A stretch of 64,000 bases of DNA from Obelidium mucronatum (Eukaryota > Chytridiomycota > Chytridiomycetes > Chytridiales > Chytriomycetaceae). A program made the translations under genes and the position numbers. The number at the start of each line of letters is the position of its first letter. The first letter of the stretch is position 1. This document shows positions 21,939 through 32,520 of the stretch, piece after piece. Location: the NCBI GenBank assembly GCA_025765595.1, contig JAIVFH010000024.1:124001-188000 (forward strand), in the 5' to 3' direction. A model generated the notes under the pieces. It did not search any database, had not been told where the DNA came from, and saw only the letters and a list, made by a program, of their open reading frames with translations.

Positions 21939-23200
21939 GCTTAGCTTTGCGGACTGTTGCAACTTTTTTGCCCACCCTCTCAAAGGGTGTTTTGTGTTTT
22001 TTCTCTTGTAGCGCAAACTTGCCCCACCCCTTCTCCTTCTCCTTCCTCTCCCCTGTTTTCCTCCTCAACCCCCTCCAACCGATCCCTGCCAACCCTCTAA
22101 TTTTTATCACTTAGAGTCTCCATTTGTCTTAGCTCTCCTGCCTTTGTTGATATTCTCACCTTTTTCTCCAATAAATTTAATCTTTGCTTTGATCACCAAA
22201 ACACTTTTTGCTGGTACCAATTTTAATGTTTTCAGTCATTTTGTCTCTCACAAAATAAGTTAAAACAGTGGAGGGTGGGCTTCATTTCCTTTCCCAACTT
22301 AAATCTAAGTTAAACTGTCATGAAGTGTGTAAATGTCACATTACCCTAATGCTGCAATTAATCTTTTATTTTTTCAGCCCACTTTGTCTCTGTAGATTTT
22401 GTTGAGGCGGTAGATTTCTAGAATCACGTTAGAAGAGTTATCTTACCGCAAAATACGCTCGTGCGCAACAAAACCCCAATCCTTGTTCATGTGCTGAACA
22501 CAAAAAATTTTATATGTTTATCCAACGCATGATTACCATAGCATTCTGGAAGTACTCTGCAGCTAGGAATCATTGACCTCATAATATTCTCTGCCATCCA
22601 GCAGCACTACAACAGTGTTTGAGTTTAAGGCCAGTGAAGAACTGACTTGTCCTCTGCCGTGCAAATTTTCTTATGTTGCGCGCGTTAACATGCTTTATGG
22701 TAGATGTGTATTAAATACACTTGTGAATGCCCTGAACATTAGTAAATGAAACTATTTCAGTTAGTTAGTTGTTGTTGATCAACGAAATAGAGCTACACTG
22801 TCATTCATCAAGGGATTATGTTTTTCAACATTCATTGGCACTTCTTTTTTTTTGACCCCCTGAGAATGTCAGTAAAACCCTGGAAGTGTTTTGTCTGGCA
22901 GGATATCTTTACAAAGTTATCCCTGGTTCAGCTTCTAATATCTCTGTAGGAGAATATATTTAAAAAAAATTTTTTTTTGGCACATAATTGCCAGAACTTG
23001 CATAAATAGCAACGTTTCTGCCCTGAGTTTTAGTTCTGTTTCAATACATTCTGTGTTAGTTTTACAGCTTTGTAACTCTCAGGTTCCGTCTCTCATAATC
23101 TCGTCTCTCGTGATCTCAAGCCGTTATTGGTCAAGTCTTTGTGCCCCCTAAGCCCTCGTGCCTTCAAGAACCCTTAAGTTTTTATTGACTATCTGGTTCT
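21939..23200. other. AT-rich spacer, possibly containing a decayed LTR
   Basis: No credible gene is visible. After the 3' end of the PWWP-like gene there is AT-rich sequence with a TATA-like box (CATAAATAG, near 23002) followed by pyrimidine-rich DNA and, near 23193, TGGTTCTGACAGTGGGC. That order loosely recalls an LTR promoter followed by a primer-binding site, but I could not find a matching second LTR or clear TG...CA ends. Confidence 0.3.
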
Positions 23201-25429
23201 GACAGTGGGCCTAACAATGCTACAAGGAAATCAGGTTATCAATAGCAACCTGGAAACAACCAAAGCAAAGAAAAAAGTAATTCATATACTCTCTAGGCAA
23301 GAATGTTGGGTACCATTCTTTCTCCAGCAGCAATCAGGCTTCTTACCTCAAACCAAAGGACTCCACAGCACAATGTGGAGCAAGAATATCAATGATTGCT
23401 TGTTCAACCTAAGGAGGGACAATAGCAGGAAGTCCAATGGCAGCTCCAACCACAAAGGGCAGGGTCAAGTACTCAAAGATGGCTCTCTTGGCAGCATTCC
23501 TCTCTGCTGATGTGGGAACATGAGGGATAACTGGCAAGTTTGCACCTGCCACCTAAAGTACAAGGAAGAATTAGAGTTAATAAGTTGTGCAATAATGTAG
23601 AAATTAAAAAACTTTTTGAAATTTTAAGGTACTGGGAGAGGAAGTGGAGGAGGGTTAATGGGCTGAATAAAACAGTTGTTTGCAATCACTCTTCCTGTTT
23701 TTTCATCAACAAGGCGGACTAGCCAAACTTCTGGGATATACTCCAGTTTTTGATTATACACTTAAATTTTTCTTTTCACTAAATTATCTGATAACTTAAT
23801 GCAGTTGATATGACACCATTCACTGTGTTGTATACTGGAGCTTCAGGTAAAGTGCCATCCAGAAATAATTTGGCACTATGTTTTGAATTTGTTGAGATTG
23901 TTAGTTTCTTTTTATTTGACTGCGTAGAACCAAATTCTCTTGCAATTGCATAGAAGGTGGAGGCTTGAGCGCCAAAGCATTGACCACTTAAGGATATAGC
24001 TCTGTGCTACTTTGTTGATAGCTGTGAGGATCCAAGAAGAGAACCTGAAAGCCATTGGAATGCACTGGTATTTTTTCAAGAGTTCAGCTAAATTTTTTTA
24101 ACCAGCAATAATTTAAAACTTGGTTTCTTGGCCATGACTGATGCAGGAACAATGTCCATTCATGTGGAAAGTGAAATACACTGATTTATATTTGTATCAG
24201 AAGACAGCTTCCTTCCGTTTATTGGTGTACTAACGCTGGGCTGGCCTGCTCATTTCCCTTCCTTTTCTCTGGAAATATTGTTTGTTTTTTTTTTCGAAAT
24301 CGGATTTTTACAAAATGAGAAATCCTTGACCAACTTACCTGTGCCGCTGGCTGACGGACATTAGGGGCGCCGTCGAGAACCACCACGGAAGCAAAGGCAT
24401 ATTGTTTTTACATGTACTATTTCATGGGGTTGAAGCCAGCACGATTGGCGCGTATGTTCTCCAAGTCCAAGTCAACCATCAAGACATGTATCGGAAGCAA
24501 CAATGCTCTTGGGCGACACTTTTTTATTTGACAGTCACACAGAATAAAAGTCAATATTGGCTGTTGTTTCGTTTACTTTGCATCGTTTCCCAGTCGTTTC
24601 CAGTATTACGTCCTGCCACTAACGCCATGATCTATGTGATGTTCATTGGAGCCGGCGCTCAACTGGACGTAGTGCAGTTTGCATATCAGTTAACTCTGTG
24701 TATTGCTGGTTGCTGTTGCACTCTGGGCAGCTGGGACAATGTGATTGGTCGACGCATCTTTTCATCTCCATTTTTTGCGCGATCTTTTTTTGCGCAAAGT
24801 CCAGTTTGAGATTGCGTGCGCAATATATGGCTTACATGGAATGGCTACAAGAATGCAATTCTTCAGTCCAACCATATGCAATGTCTATATATTTGAGCTC
24901 ATCAGAGCGCCACCGTCCTTTTTGTTTTTACATGTTTTTATGCGGTAATGTGTGTCGATGTGTGTTGTACTTTTGCAACAGAATTAGATTGTTCCGGCAC
25001 TATATTTGAGTGCACCAGAGAAATTGTGAACATTGCATTCACTCTTTGGCAGTTAATTGCAAGTTTTTTCACTGTTTTTATGGATTGAGAGTAGGAATGT
25101 CCTACACGTGAGTTTGTGATGTTAGTCACCGCAGGGGGACAGCGCCGTCGGTAAAGAGCTCTGACCAATCAACAATTGTTTTCAAGAGTCTAGGTCCGGG
25201 CGAGTTACTACCAAGTGCGCTGTCCTTGTGTGTTGCTCCCCGTGATTGCTTTAACAGTACCAATAAGTGTGGACTTATATCTGATGAATGGTTGGCATAT
25301 ATTTTGGTAAGGTCCTTCCAGATTGCAGAGAAGTAGAATTCTTTTAAGTATTGTCACCACCATTTAGCAAACGCAGTCCTTGCGTCTTTGTCTTGATACC
25401 ACCGTCTGTTCTGGTTTCTTCTTCTGTGT
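23201..25429. other. Gene-poor degenerate repeat DNA
   Basis: Only short open frames with many stops occur on both strands and none shows a recognisable domain. The stretch lies upstream of the copia gag remains and has the mixed, broken character of old transposon debris. A stretch near 25125-25220 has weak resemblance to a tRNA-derived sequence but fails on the B box. Confidence 0.4.
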
Positions 25430-26860
25430 TTACCCATAGTGTACTACATTCTCCACGTGGGTGGGAGAACTTTTCAGCTTTGGTGGGAGAACCTTCAGCT
25501 TTGCCATTGCCCACATAATAGGATATGTTGCAATTATCATTGCTGGCTCACACATTGAATACTCCTTTTGTATTTCTACAAATTCTGGCAAGGTATTTTT
25601 GTTCCATCTCCTTCGAAACCGACAGCTCCTGTCACATGACATAATGATTCTTCCACTTGGTAGCATTGCAATTTTTGGTTGATCTCCTTTTTCCACCGTT
25701 GGGAGTATTGTCAATTTCTCCGCGTTTGACATCAGGCTTCTGTTCTGACCATCTGGTCTGCAAATTGGAGACTGTATTTGATCACAGAGATTATCTGTAT
25801 CATTGTTACTGAGAATATTGCTCGGGCTTTTGGTAGGATAAATAGTAGAGTGGTTGCAAACAGCAAATACTGGAGAAGCTCACTCCATGAAGTCGAGGCT
25901 TTATTGTTTTCAGTCACAGCCGCATTTCCAACTTCCGTAGCAGATTTAGCAGGTTTTGCAACACGTTTCTGGTGGTTGACAACAGTACTGCATTTGTATT
26001 TTCCACATTCCGGGCATGGGTTTTGTTTCCAACATTTATCTGCGCCTCCTGGATAATCTTTGTGTTCCCACAGCATTGGCTTGTTGGATAGTACACGAGG
26101 TACTCGTACTCCAGTGTTTGCTGCTCCAGCTGTTGTTGGGTTCCCAGTTTGTTTCACCATTGCTACAGCTGCTTGTTGGACTTGCTATGTGTATTTTGCT
26201 TCAGTAATAGCTTGTTCCTGTTCATTTTGGATCAGCCGTCTTGCTTTGCTGTGTGCCATCAACTGGATTTCTGCGTATTTTGGCGTGTTGGTCCCTTCAG
26301 CAAAGATTTTTGCTTGAACCAAACCAAGGGATTCAGGCAGTAGTAGCAGCATGCACTGAGCCAACTTTTGATCAGGAGTGATAGTATCAGTTGTAATGGT
26401 CTTTATTTGGGTTTGAATGTTTGCCACAGCTTTGATAAACGGGTTGACGTCATGGATTGAATCAATCATAAGACTGTATAGCTCCTTGTCCAATCGAGCT
26501 TCCACAATCCAGCTGCTGTCCTTGTTGTTGCTCAGGATGCGCTCAGATACGTCCTTGACAGTTCCAGTTTCAATTTTGCTGTAGATGTTGTCGGTTAAGT
26601 GAGCGGTGATGTATCACTTCACTTCTGTTTGGTTCAATTTCCATTCCTTGAGAGCGGCGTCCTCATTGGATGGTTTGGGAATTTTGGCAGCCAGGTTTGG
26701 GATGTCATGGTCAGTTGCAAATTCCTGCATGCTCTTTGCCCAGATGGCTAATTGAGAGGGATCTTCCAGGATTAGGACCCCTGTCTTCTTGTTGTAGCGT
26801 GTTTCCATGTCCTTGGTCGCTGAGGACATGTTTTGTGTGCTCATCAATAACAAGAGCAAA
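25430..26860 (-). mobile_element. Ty1/copia-type gag remnant (decayed)
   Basis: Minus-strand reading gives pieces of a copia-type gag polyprotein broken by stops and frame changes. At 26860-26614 there is an N-terminal gag segment (LAIWAKSMQEFA). At 26505-26185 comes a gag core fragment with helices typical of the UBN2 type (LMIDSIHD, LPESLGLVQAK). At 26160-25732 a zinc-knuckle-like segment (CWKQNPCPECGKYKC) is followed by a hydrophobic frame-shifted part. The last part, 25732-25430, resembles the region after gag leading into the protease, with ILPTVEKGD and LPSGRI. No reverse transcriptase or integrase follows within the window. It is a dead fragment, not a working element. Confidence 0.6.
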
Positions 26861-26882
26861 AAGACCTCTTAAACTTTTAGAT

Positions 26883-27010
26883 CCTAAGGACTCCGTGTCA
26901 ATGGTAAGGGACATGAGAGGAATAAGGATTCACAAAAACAACTGCCTATTACCTAAGGACTCCGTGTCAATGGTAAGGGACACAAGAGGGATAAGGATTC
27001 AAAAACAACA
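26883..27010. repeat. Two-copy direct repeat, unit about 58 bp, period 69 bp
   Basis: A segment beginning CCTAAGGACTCCGTGTCAAT at 26883 recurs at 26952 with only a few substitutions (ACATGAGAGGAATAAGG against ACACAAGAGGGATAAGG). It lies just upstream of the gag remains, on the 5' side of that element, and could be part of its leader or an insertion scar. Confidence 0.8.
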
Positions 27011-27039
27011 AAACAAAAAAATTCAGAAGAAATGGTAAC

Positions 27040-27860
27040 CCCAACGTAACCCAAAACCCCAATCTGGTTTTCAATAGTCAAGTTGTATTTAACTCCAATA
27101 ATAGCTTCCAGCTTCTTTGCATCTTCTTTGTTTGCTCGATGCAGTGAGCTTACAATGGATGTCCCCTTTTTTCCTCCCAATCAAGCGGTCTCTGAGCCTT
27201 ATGGTACGTGCAATGTTGGTTGCGGAATTCAAGAGTGTTTCTTGTTTTGATGGCAGCTGTATATCTTGTGAGTTTAAAGCTTGTACAGCAGCCATTGTTG
27301 CTTGAGAAACTGCAGAAGAGGTCAATTTGGAAACTTCAAGATGCTTTTTGTGATCCAAAAAATTGTTGTCAAGGACTTTGTCATACATGCCTTGAGGAAG
27401 CTTGTCTAGGATTTCAGCTAAGAGATTTTCCAGCTGTTTAGCAACTGGGGGAAAAAGAGTTTCAAGACAGTCCTAATTACGCGCCTCAAAGAGTACATGA
27501 AGACTGTCCGGACGGTTGCCATATGTCTTGCACATTGTAGGTGCAATAAACTTGATTACACTGGACCAACCCCGTTTATGCGTTTTGCTGCCAAAGGTTC
27601 CAGAAACCATTCCAGCTAAGTAACCAACAATTGGCAAGAAAGTCAATGACAGAAAGCATGAAGAACTGGAAGATGCCCATCAAGATTGTACTTGTCATTG
27701 AGGTTGTGAGCTTCTTGATGGACATCTTCATGACAAAAGATATTGTAAAACAGATCTAAGAGTCTTCCAGGTCAAAGTTGCTTTACTTCTGCAATGGCAG
27801 AGTCAACGTAGACCAGCTTTTCTCCCTTCACAATATCTATAACACTGTTTAGTTTTGAAT
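27040..27860 (-). other. Decayed coding-like segment, probably transposon-derived
   Basis: The minus strand shows a broken frame: at about 27560-27090 a helical stretch (LENLLAEILDKLPQG, NIARTIRLRDRLIGRKKG) continues after a frame change into KEDAKKLEAIIGVKYNL at about 27180-27050. Frame changes and stops separate the parts. I do not recognise the family. Its position between gag remains and the DIRS-like element suggests another dead mobile element. Confidence 0.35.
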
Positions 27861-27991
27861 TACACACATACACAAGAACCAACTCCAACTAAACAATGCC
27901 AACTGGTGAACGAAAAAAACCAGCACAAATTCCCTTTACTGAGTAACGTGGATCCCCATCAGTCTCTTTTCCTTAAGGTGAGAACAGGGTT

Positions 27992-28045
27992 GGGGTTGCC
28001 CCGCGGGGAACCCTTACCCCGCTGTCACGGGGTTCAGGGTAAGGG
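27992..28045. repeat. GC-rich inverted repeats (two stem-loops)
   Basis: Two adjacent hairpins are readable. The first centres on CCCCGCGGGG at 27999-28008, with flanks GGGTT and AACCC (one bulged G). The second pairs CCCTTACCC (28011-28019) with GGGTAAGGG (28037-28045), nine perfect base pairs around a 17-base loop. Both lie about 60 bp upstream of a tRNA-like sequence in otherwise AT-rich DNA. Confidence 0.7.
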
Positions 28046-28106
28046 TAACAACAAGCCCCACCCCGCGTACCCTCAAGTACCCCAAAATATATAGGATGCA
28101 ATCAAA

Positions 28107-28180
28107 GCTGGGTGGCGGAGTGGCATCTCTTCAAGCTACGAACCTATAGGGGGCAGGTTCACAACCTTGTTTTGCCCAAT
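28107..28180 (+). tRNA. tRNA-like sequence (tRNA pseudogene or tRNA-derived SINE head)
   Basis: An A-box-like TGGCGGAGTGGC (28113-28124) and a B-box-like GGTTCACAACC (28156-28166) have near-normal spacing. CTGGGTG at the start can pair with TGCCCAA near the end (five or six of seven pairs, including wobbles). The anticodon arm cannot be folded convincingly, so no isotype is assigned. Both RNA polymerase III boxes may still be recognisable. Confidence 0.3.
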
Positions 28181-29579
28181 TTCTTTTGACTAATTGTTGT
28201 GGACATTATACGAATAAAACAAACATGAACATACTTGCTAAATGATATACTTGATATGAATGAATTAAATGCAACATTATATTTTAAATGGTGATTGTGT
28301 TTTGCTTTGTTGTATCTTGTCTTTTCTTGTAAAAAAACCATGCATGCATCCAGAAATAGCACCTTGCCTAGAAGCGTATCCCATCAAAGCAATGGCTATC
28401 ATGGTCTCTTCCCCTTATGCCATTTGCATTCTTTGGCTCCGCCAACGATCTGGGCCCACTACAAACCCTTGTTGTAGCTTGTCCCCCCTTGCAGTAACTT
28501 GGTTTTCATTTTTGTCTTTTCAGTTTCAAACAAGCCACTTACTAAAATGGCCTCCTCTTCTAGCAAGGGCAAGGGCAAGGGCAAGGAGAGAATGATCGAA
28601 GTTGCTCCTAGCAACTTTTTTCAAACTGTGGCCACCAATGCCCCTGCTGCTGCCGCAGAAACCCAAAAAAGGAAGGAAATGTTTATGAGCTTCAGTGCTA
28701 GAGGATCCGGATCTGGCTACAATCATGAGCTACTGGAGAGGCCACCACTACATCTTGCAGCAAGCATTGGAAATTTTCTGCCTTCTACATCCAATACTCG
28801 TACTTCAACCCAATCTTCAAAAAGAGCCAGGGTGGCTGACAGCGCAGGCACGCCAGTGACAGCGATGACGTTGAGTTTGAAGATGACACTATTGACGACG
28901 CTCCTCTGACATCCCCAGCACAATCAACAGCTACTGCAACACCTACACCTCTGATGGCACAGATCAGCAATTGAAGAAGGTGTTTTCCAGGCTCAAGCTC
29001 GATCCTCTGCTGCATCTAGAAAACTAACACCGTCAGTTGTCTGGAAAATTTTTTCAAAAGAGTTTATTCAACCACAACCAGATTTGAGAGGTTCAAACCG
29101 ATTTTCTTACATTTGTTAATTCAAAGTGCAAGACACGGCAATATGTGGTGTGGAAGGTTGGTTTTCCCGTTTTCCGTTTATTTATTTATTTATCTAAAAA
29201 AAAATTTCTCCTTTTTTTTGGCAGTTGCGGCAGATGCAAGAGGCTCAACAAAAGAGCTCCTGAAACACGCCTTGGCCCATGGGATAAAACAGCCAAAGAC
29301 TGCAGCAACTCCAACCGCTTTGCTTCCCAAAATGGTCCCGCAGACACTTCCAAGATTTTACAAACCCCCGGACCATCCCGTCTGCAGAATACACACTCAC
29401 AAGGCCACCACTGCCAGACCCCAGAAGACAACCACCGCTACCAACATATCATGAAATCCCTCATGACCCGGCCAAAACTCTTCCAACACCAATAAACACC
29501 ACCAGGCTCGAAAGAGCCCTGATAACACACCCAAACCAACCACAGTCCAATCTGTCCTAAAAGCATTAAGAAACGGCTT

Positions 29580-30687
29580 CTACTTCGGCGACGGCCACCT
29601 GGACAGACCAGAACAACCAAAACTGTTACCAAACAGGGTCAACACCACAGCCCACTTCCAAATCCTGAAGGACACTATCCAAAAGGAGAGGAACCTAGGG
29701 AGAATATCAGAACCAATTGGATTCCTACCAAAATACTGCGCTAGAGTCCCACTCTTCATCAACGAAAAGAAAACCAAACCAAGACTGATCCACAACCACT
29801 CCTCAAAAGGAGACGCGGCGCTGAACTCACATATCAAAGACATCCATGCTAAAGTATCTTACGACAACCTCCACTACCTTGCCGGACACCTCTGACACAT
29901 GAAAAATGCTCGCCAGGACACACGGTAGTAGCCTTCAAATGTGACGTAACTGGAGCCTTCCAACTACTACCCCTCCATCCAATAATTGCATCCCTACAAT
30001 TCCTACAACAGCAAAATAAATTCTGGGCAGACCACTGCATCAGATCAGAACCATTCGCCTGGACAGCAATTGGACACCTACTAAGCTGGTACATCAATAA
30101 CATCCTCATACTCATCTACATGGACGACCTCTTTGGACTAGTTTGCCAAAGAACAGAAGCAACCGTGCAAAAGAAGAAACCAAGACAACTCACCACCATT
30201 ATTCACTCACTCAAAGAACTCGGGATACCCACATCTTGCTCCAAAGACAAATGGGGGATCTCCATCACTATTATTGGCTTTGAAGTCAACACAATACTGC
30301 TCACATTCAGCATGAACGCAAAAGCCAAAGAAAAACTTATTCTTGACCAAATGGACTACCTCAGACACACCCAGACCACTCACTTCCTGGCAAGAACTCA
30401 CAGGATACATCAACTGGGCTTGCAACGTCTACCTACTCATCAAACCATTCATCTCACCCATATACACAGACATGAAAGTGATGGGCAACAACAAAAACGC
30501 ATCCATGAAAACGCCACAAAGATCAAAAAACGCAATCTCCTACATCAACAAATACATCAAACGAGCCCCGCCACTGAGACTGCTAGAAATGGAAGCCTGG
30601 CACGCCTCCAAAGCAGGCATCATTTTCACAGCCGACGCATGCGTCCAAGGCTTAGGCATCTGGTTCGTGACACTAGACTTGGTCTAA
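29580..30687 (+). pseudogene. Reverse transcriptase of the DIRS-like element (frameshifted)
   Basis: Reading across several frames gives RT motifs in order: PRLIHNHSSKGDAALN (fingers), CDVTGAFQLLPLHP (motif A), IYMDDLFGL (motif C with the catalytic YxDD), and WGISITIIGFEVNT (motif E region). In-frame stops near 29895-29950 and later frame changes show that it no longer encodes an intact enzyme. Confidence 0.75.
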
Positions 30688-31101
30688 TTTTTCCACTCAG
30701 CCACCAGATTCCAACAACAAGGTAAAGACCTCCACATCGGATTATCCGAACTGTACACACAATACCTAGCAATCTACCTCCTGGTAAATCGACACAACAT
30801 AAACTCAGCACGTGTCCTTGGCTGCGCAGACAACATGGGTGTAAGGATGAACATCCACATGCTAAAATCAACACAACTAATCAGCCAAGCCATCCTCCAA
30901 GAGATGGCAATGCTCGAAGCTGAAGGATCCATCTCAAACAGGTGCCACTACCTACCAGGGGAACAAAACAACATCTCAGACGCAGCTTCCAGAAAAAATC
31001 TCACCCATTTCCGCAACCAATTTCCTGCCACAAAAATTATTGAGTTAAAAAGAAACGAACTGCCAAAGATACGAGGCTTCAATGGCATTTACAGACTCTA
31101 A
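30590..31101 (+). pseudogene. RNase H domain of the DIRS-like element
   Basis: Continues from the RT. FTADACVQGLGIWF supplies the first catalytic Asp in the DASxxGxG-like motif. LSELYTQYLAI supplies the Glu region, CADNMGV the second Asp region, and HYLPGEQNNISDAASR the C-terminal Asp motif found in DIRS and Ngaro elements. A stop at about 30687 separates the first motif from the rest. Confidence 0.7.
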
Positions 31102-31960
31102 ACCATGCCACTGCCTCACAACAGCTCTATCCACGGACTGCGACCAACGCCAAGGCCCACGAAAACAACTCACATCAGCATCAGCACTAAAGCTACACGC
31201 ATCAATGAAAAACCGACTCTACAACAGTCTCGAACCAGCAACACACCAAACAGCAAGTAACGCATGGACACTCTGGGAGAAATACCTCAAAACAGCAGAC
31301 CCCAGACCACAATCCAACAACCCAGAAAACGCAGAACACCTATGCCACTTCATCGACTTCTTAGCCGAATTAAACTACTCACACGGCACCATCCTCACAT
31401 CACCATCACCACCACCAACACCGAACCACCAGACTACTCATACTACAAACTACCATATCACAAAGTCGACAAATTTGGGAGAGGATCACACTGCTACCTC
31501 TACTCCGAACCGGACCTGAACGAAAGCAACCCCAAAATGGTCTTTGACAACTACGCGGCATCCCGGAAGAAGATGGAAATGCCAAGCCCAGACCTCCTCC
31601 TCCTATCTAATGCAAACACCCCCACACGCGCATGGTACCTGAACAGGTACTCCCAGAACTCCAGGGGAGCAAATCCCTGCGCCGGGAGGGGCCACAATCT
31701 TCGCACAAAGACGCGTCCCAGCCCAAACAATCATGTCAATCAGACGCTGGACCCTCCAAGCCTTCAAAGTATATATTGTGGACAAACCAGCCCTCGCACT
31801 CCTACTCAAAGACCACAAAACCAAACTACTACCTGGCGGTCTCCCACCCTCAACCAAATTAGGGGCCAGATAGGGCCGCATCCTGCGGGCCCCTCACTTG
31901 GCCAAAAACAATCAACACGACCTCCACAAACACCCAAGTCGCGTCTAACACCTATTTTTG
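31082..31960 (+). pseudogene. Tyrosine recombinase of the DIRS-like element (frameshifted)
   Basis: The N-terminal SAM-like core-binding region is readable at 31190-31390 (LYNSLEPATHQTASNAWTLW, LCHFIDFLAEL). The catalytic part is in shifted frames. Near 31660-31770 GGATIFAQRRVPAQTIMSIR and RWTLQAFKVYI correspond to the Arg-box and the RW...YI end of phage-integrase-type enzymes. The frame changes make this a relic. Confidence 0.65.
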
Positions 31961-31978
31961 ATTCGTTGGTCACGTCTC

Positions 31979-32449
31979 CTAATTTAATAAAGATATGGTA
32001 TTCCCCTTATCAATGTACTTGTTCCATACACTGGTGGGGAGGCGACAATTGGTGAGGCGATTTTGCCAACTAACGGGATTTGCTGAATCTGCTACTCTTG
32101 CACGCTTGGCAGCATAGATGTCTTGCAAATCTTCCAGCGATGGGCCTCCAACGCCAGCAGAAGTCGGGGGTGGTTGCAAGTTGGTACTGGAAGAGTCTGT
32201 GGCAAACCTGCAGCCACAGACCCAGATTCCCTCTTGGAGCGTGGTTTTCGACTCACTCCATAGTTCATACCTGACGTATTCTCGGAGAAGCGATGGGGAG
32301 ATGGTTTGATGCTGTTTTGTGTTGTGTGCTGTGGTAGATGTTAAGTGGGTGTAGATCCTCGAAAGAAAAGTTGTGCTTTTTTTCCTTAAAACGAATGCTG
32401 TGGTAAAGTGCATCAGGGCCGGAATAAGTGAACCGTAAGTTAAAATCAC
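31979..32449 (-). other. Opposite-strand ORF at the end of the DIRS-like element
   Basis: Open frame of 156 residues read against the retroelement. I recognise no domain. It contains AKRARVADSA, nearly the same as SKRARVADSA in the plus-strand gag-like ORF at about 28815. This suggests that a second, inverted element of the same family contributed this piece, or that it belongs to an inverted terminal segment. It ends 71 bp before the PD-(D/E)XK gene starts on the other strand. Confidence 0.45.
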
Positions 32450-32520
32450 GTTACACTATCACCTTACAACTCCATTTTTTTATTACAGGTTTGTAATCAG
32501 GTACATGGAGAAATATATAA

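Larger units (their letters stand above)
28547..31960 (+). mobile_element. Decayed DIRS/Ngaro-type (tyrosine recombinase) retrotransposon
   Basis: The plus strand carries, in order, a Lys/Gly-rich gag-like ORF (28547-28909), a Cys-pair segment (SCGRCKRLNK, about 29220), a reverse transcriptase, an RNase H domain and a tyrosine recombinase, with no integrase of the DDE type. That order and the recombinase are diagnostic of the DIRS order. Several stops and frame changes interrupt the RT and recombinase, so the copy is inactive. The terminal repeat structure could not be delimited by eye. The left boundary may lie near the tRNA-like and inverted-repeat segment, and the right boundary near 31960-32450. 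Confidence 0.75.

Noticed and set aside
22670..23200. Full LTR call
   Set aside because: TATA-like and primer-site-like sequences are suggestive, but no matching second LTR or target duplication was found by eye.
23205..23510. Plus-strand frame of 101 codons
   Set aside because: No domain, atypical composition, inside repeat debris; no supporting start context or splice partner.
25125..25220. Possible tRNA-like sequence (AGCGCCGTCGGTAAAGAG)
   Set aside because: The A-box-like part is present but the B box and acceptor pairing fail.
28011..28060. GGGTAAGGGTAAC as interstitial telomere repeat
   Set aside because: The unit is GGGTAA, not the TTAGGG order, has only two copies, and is explained by the hairpin arm.
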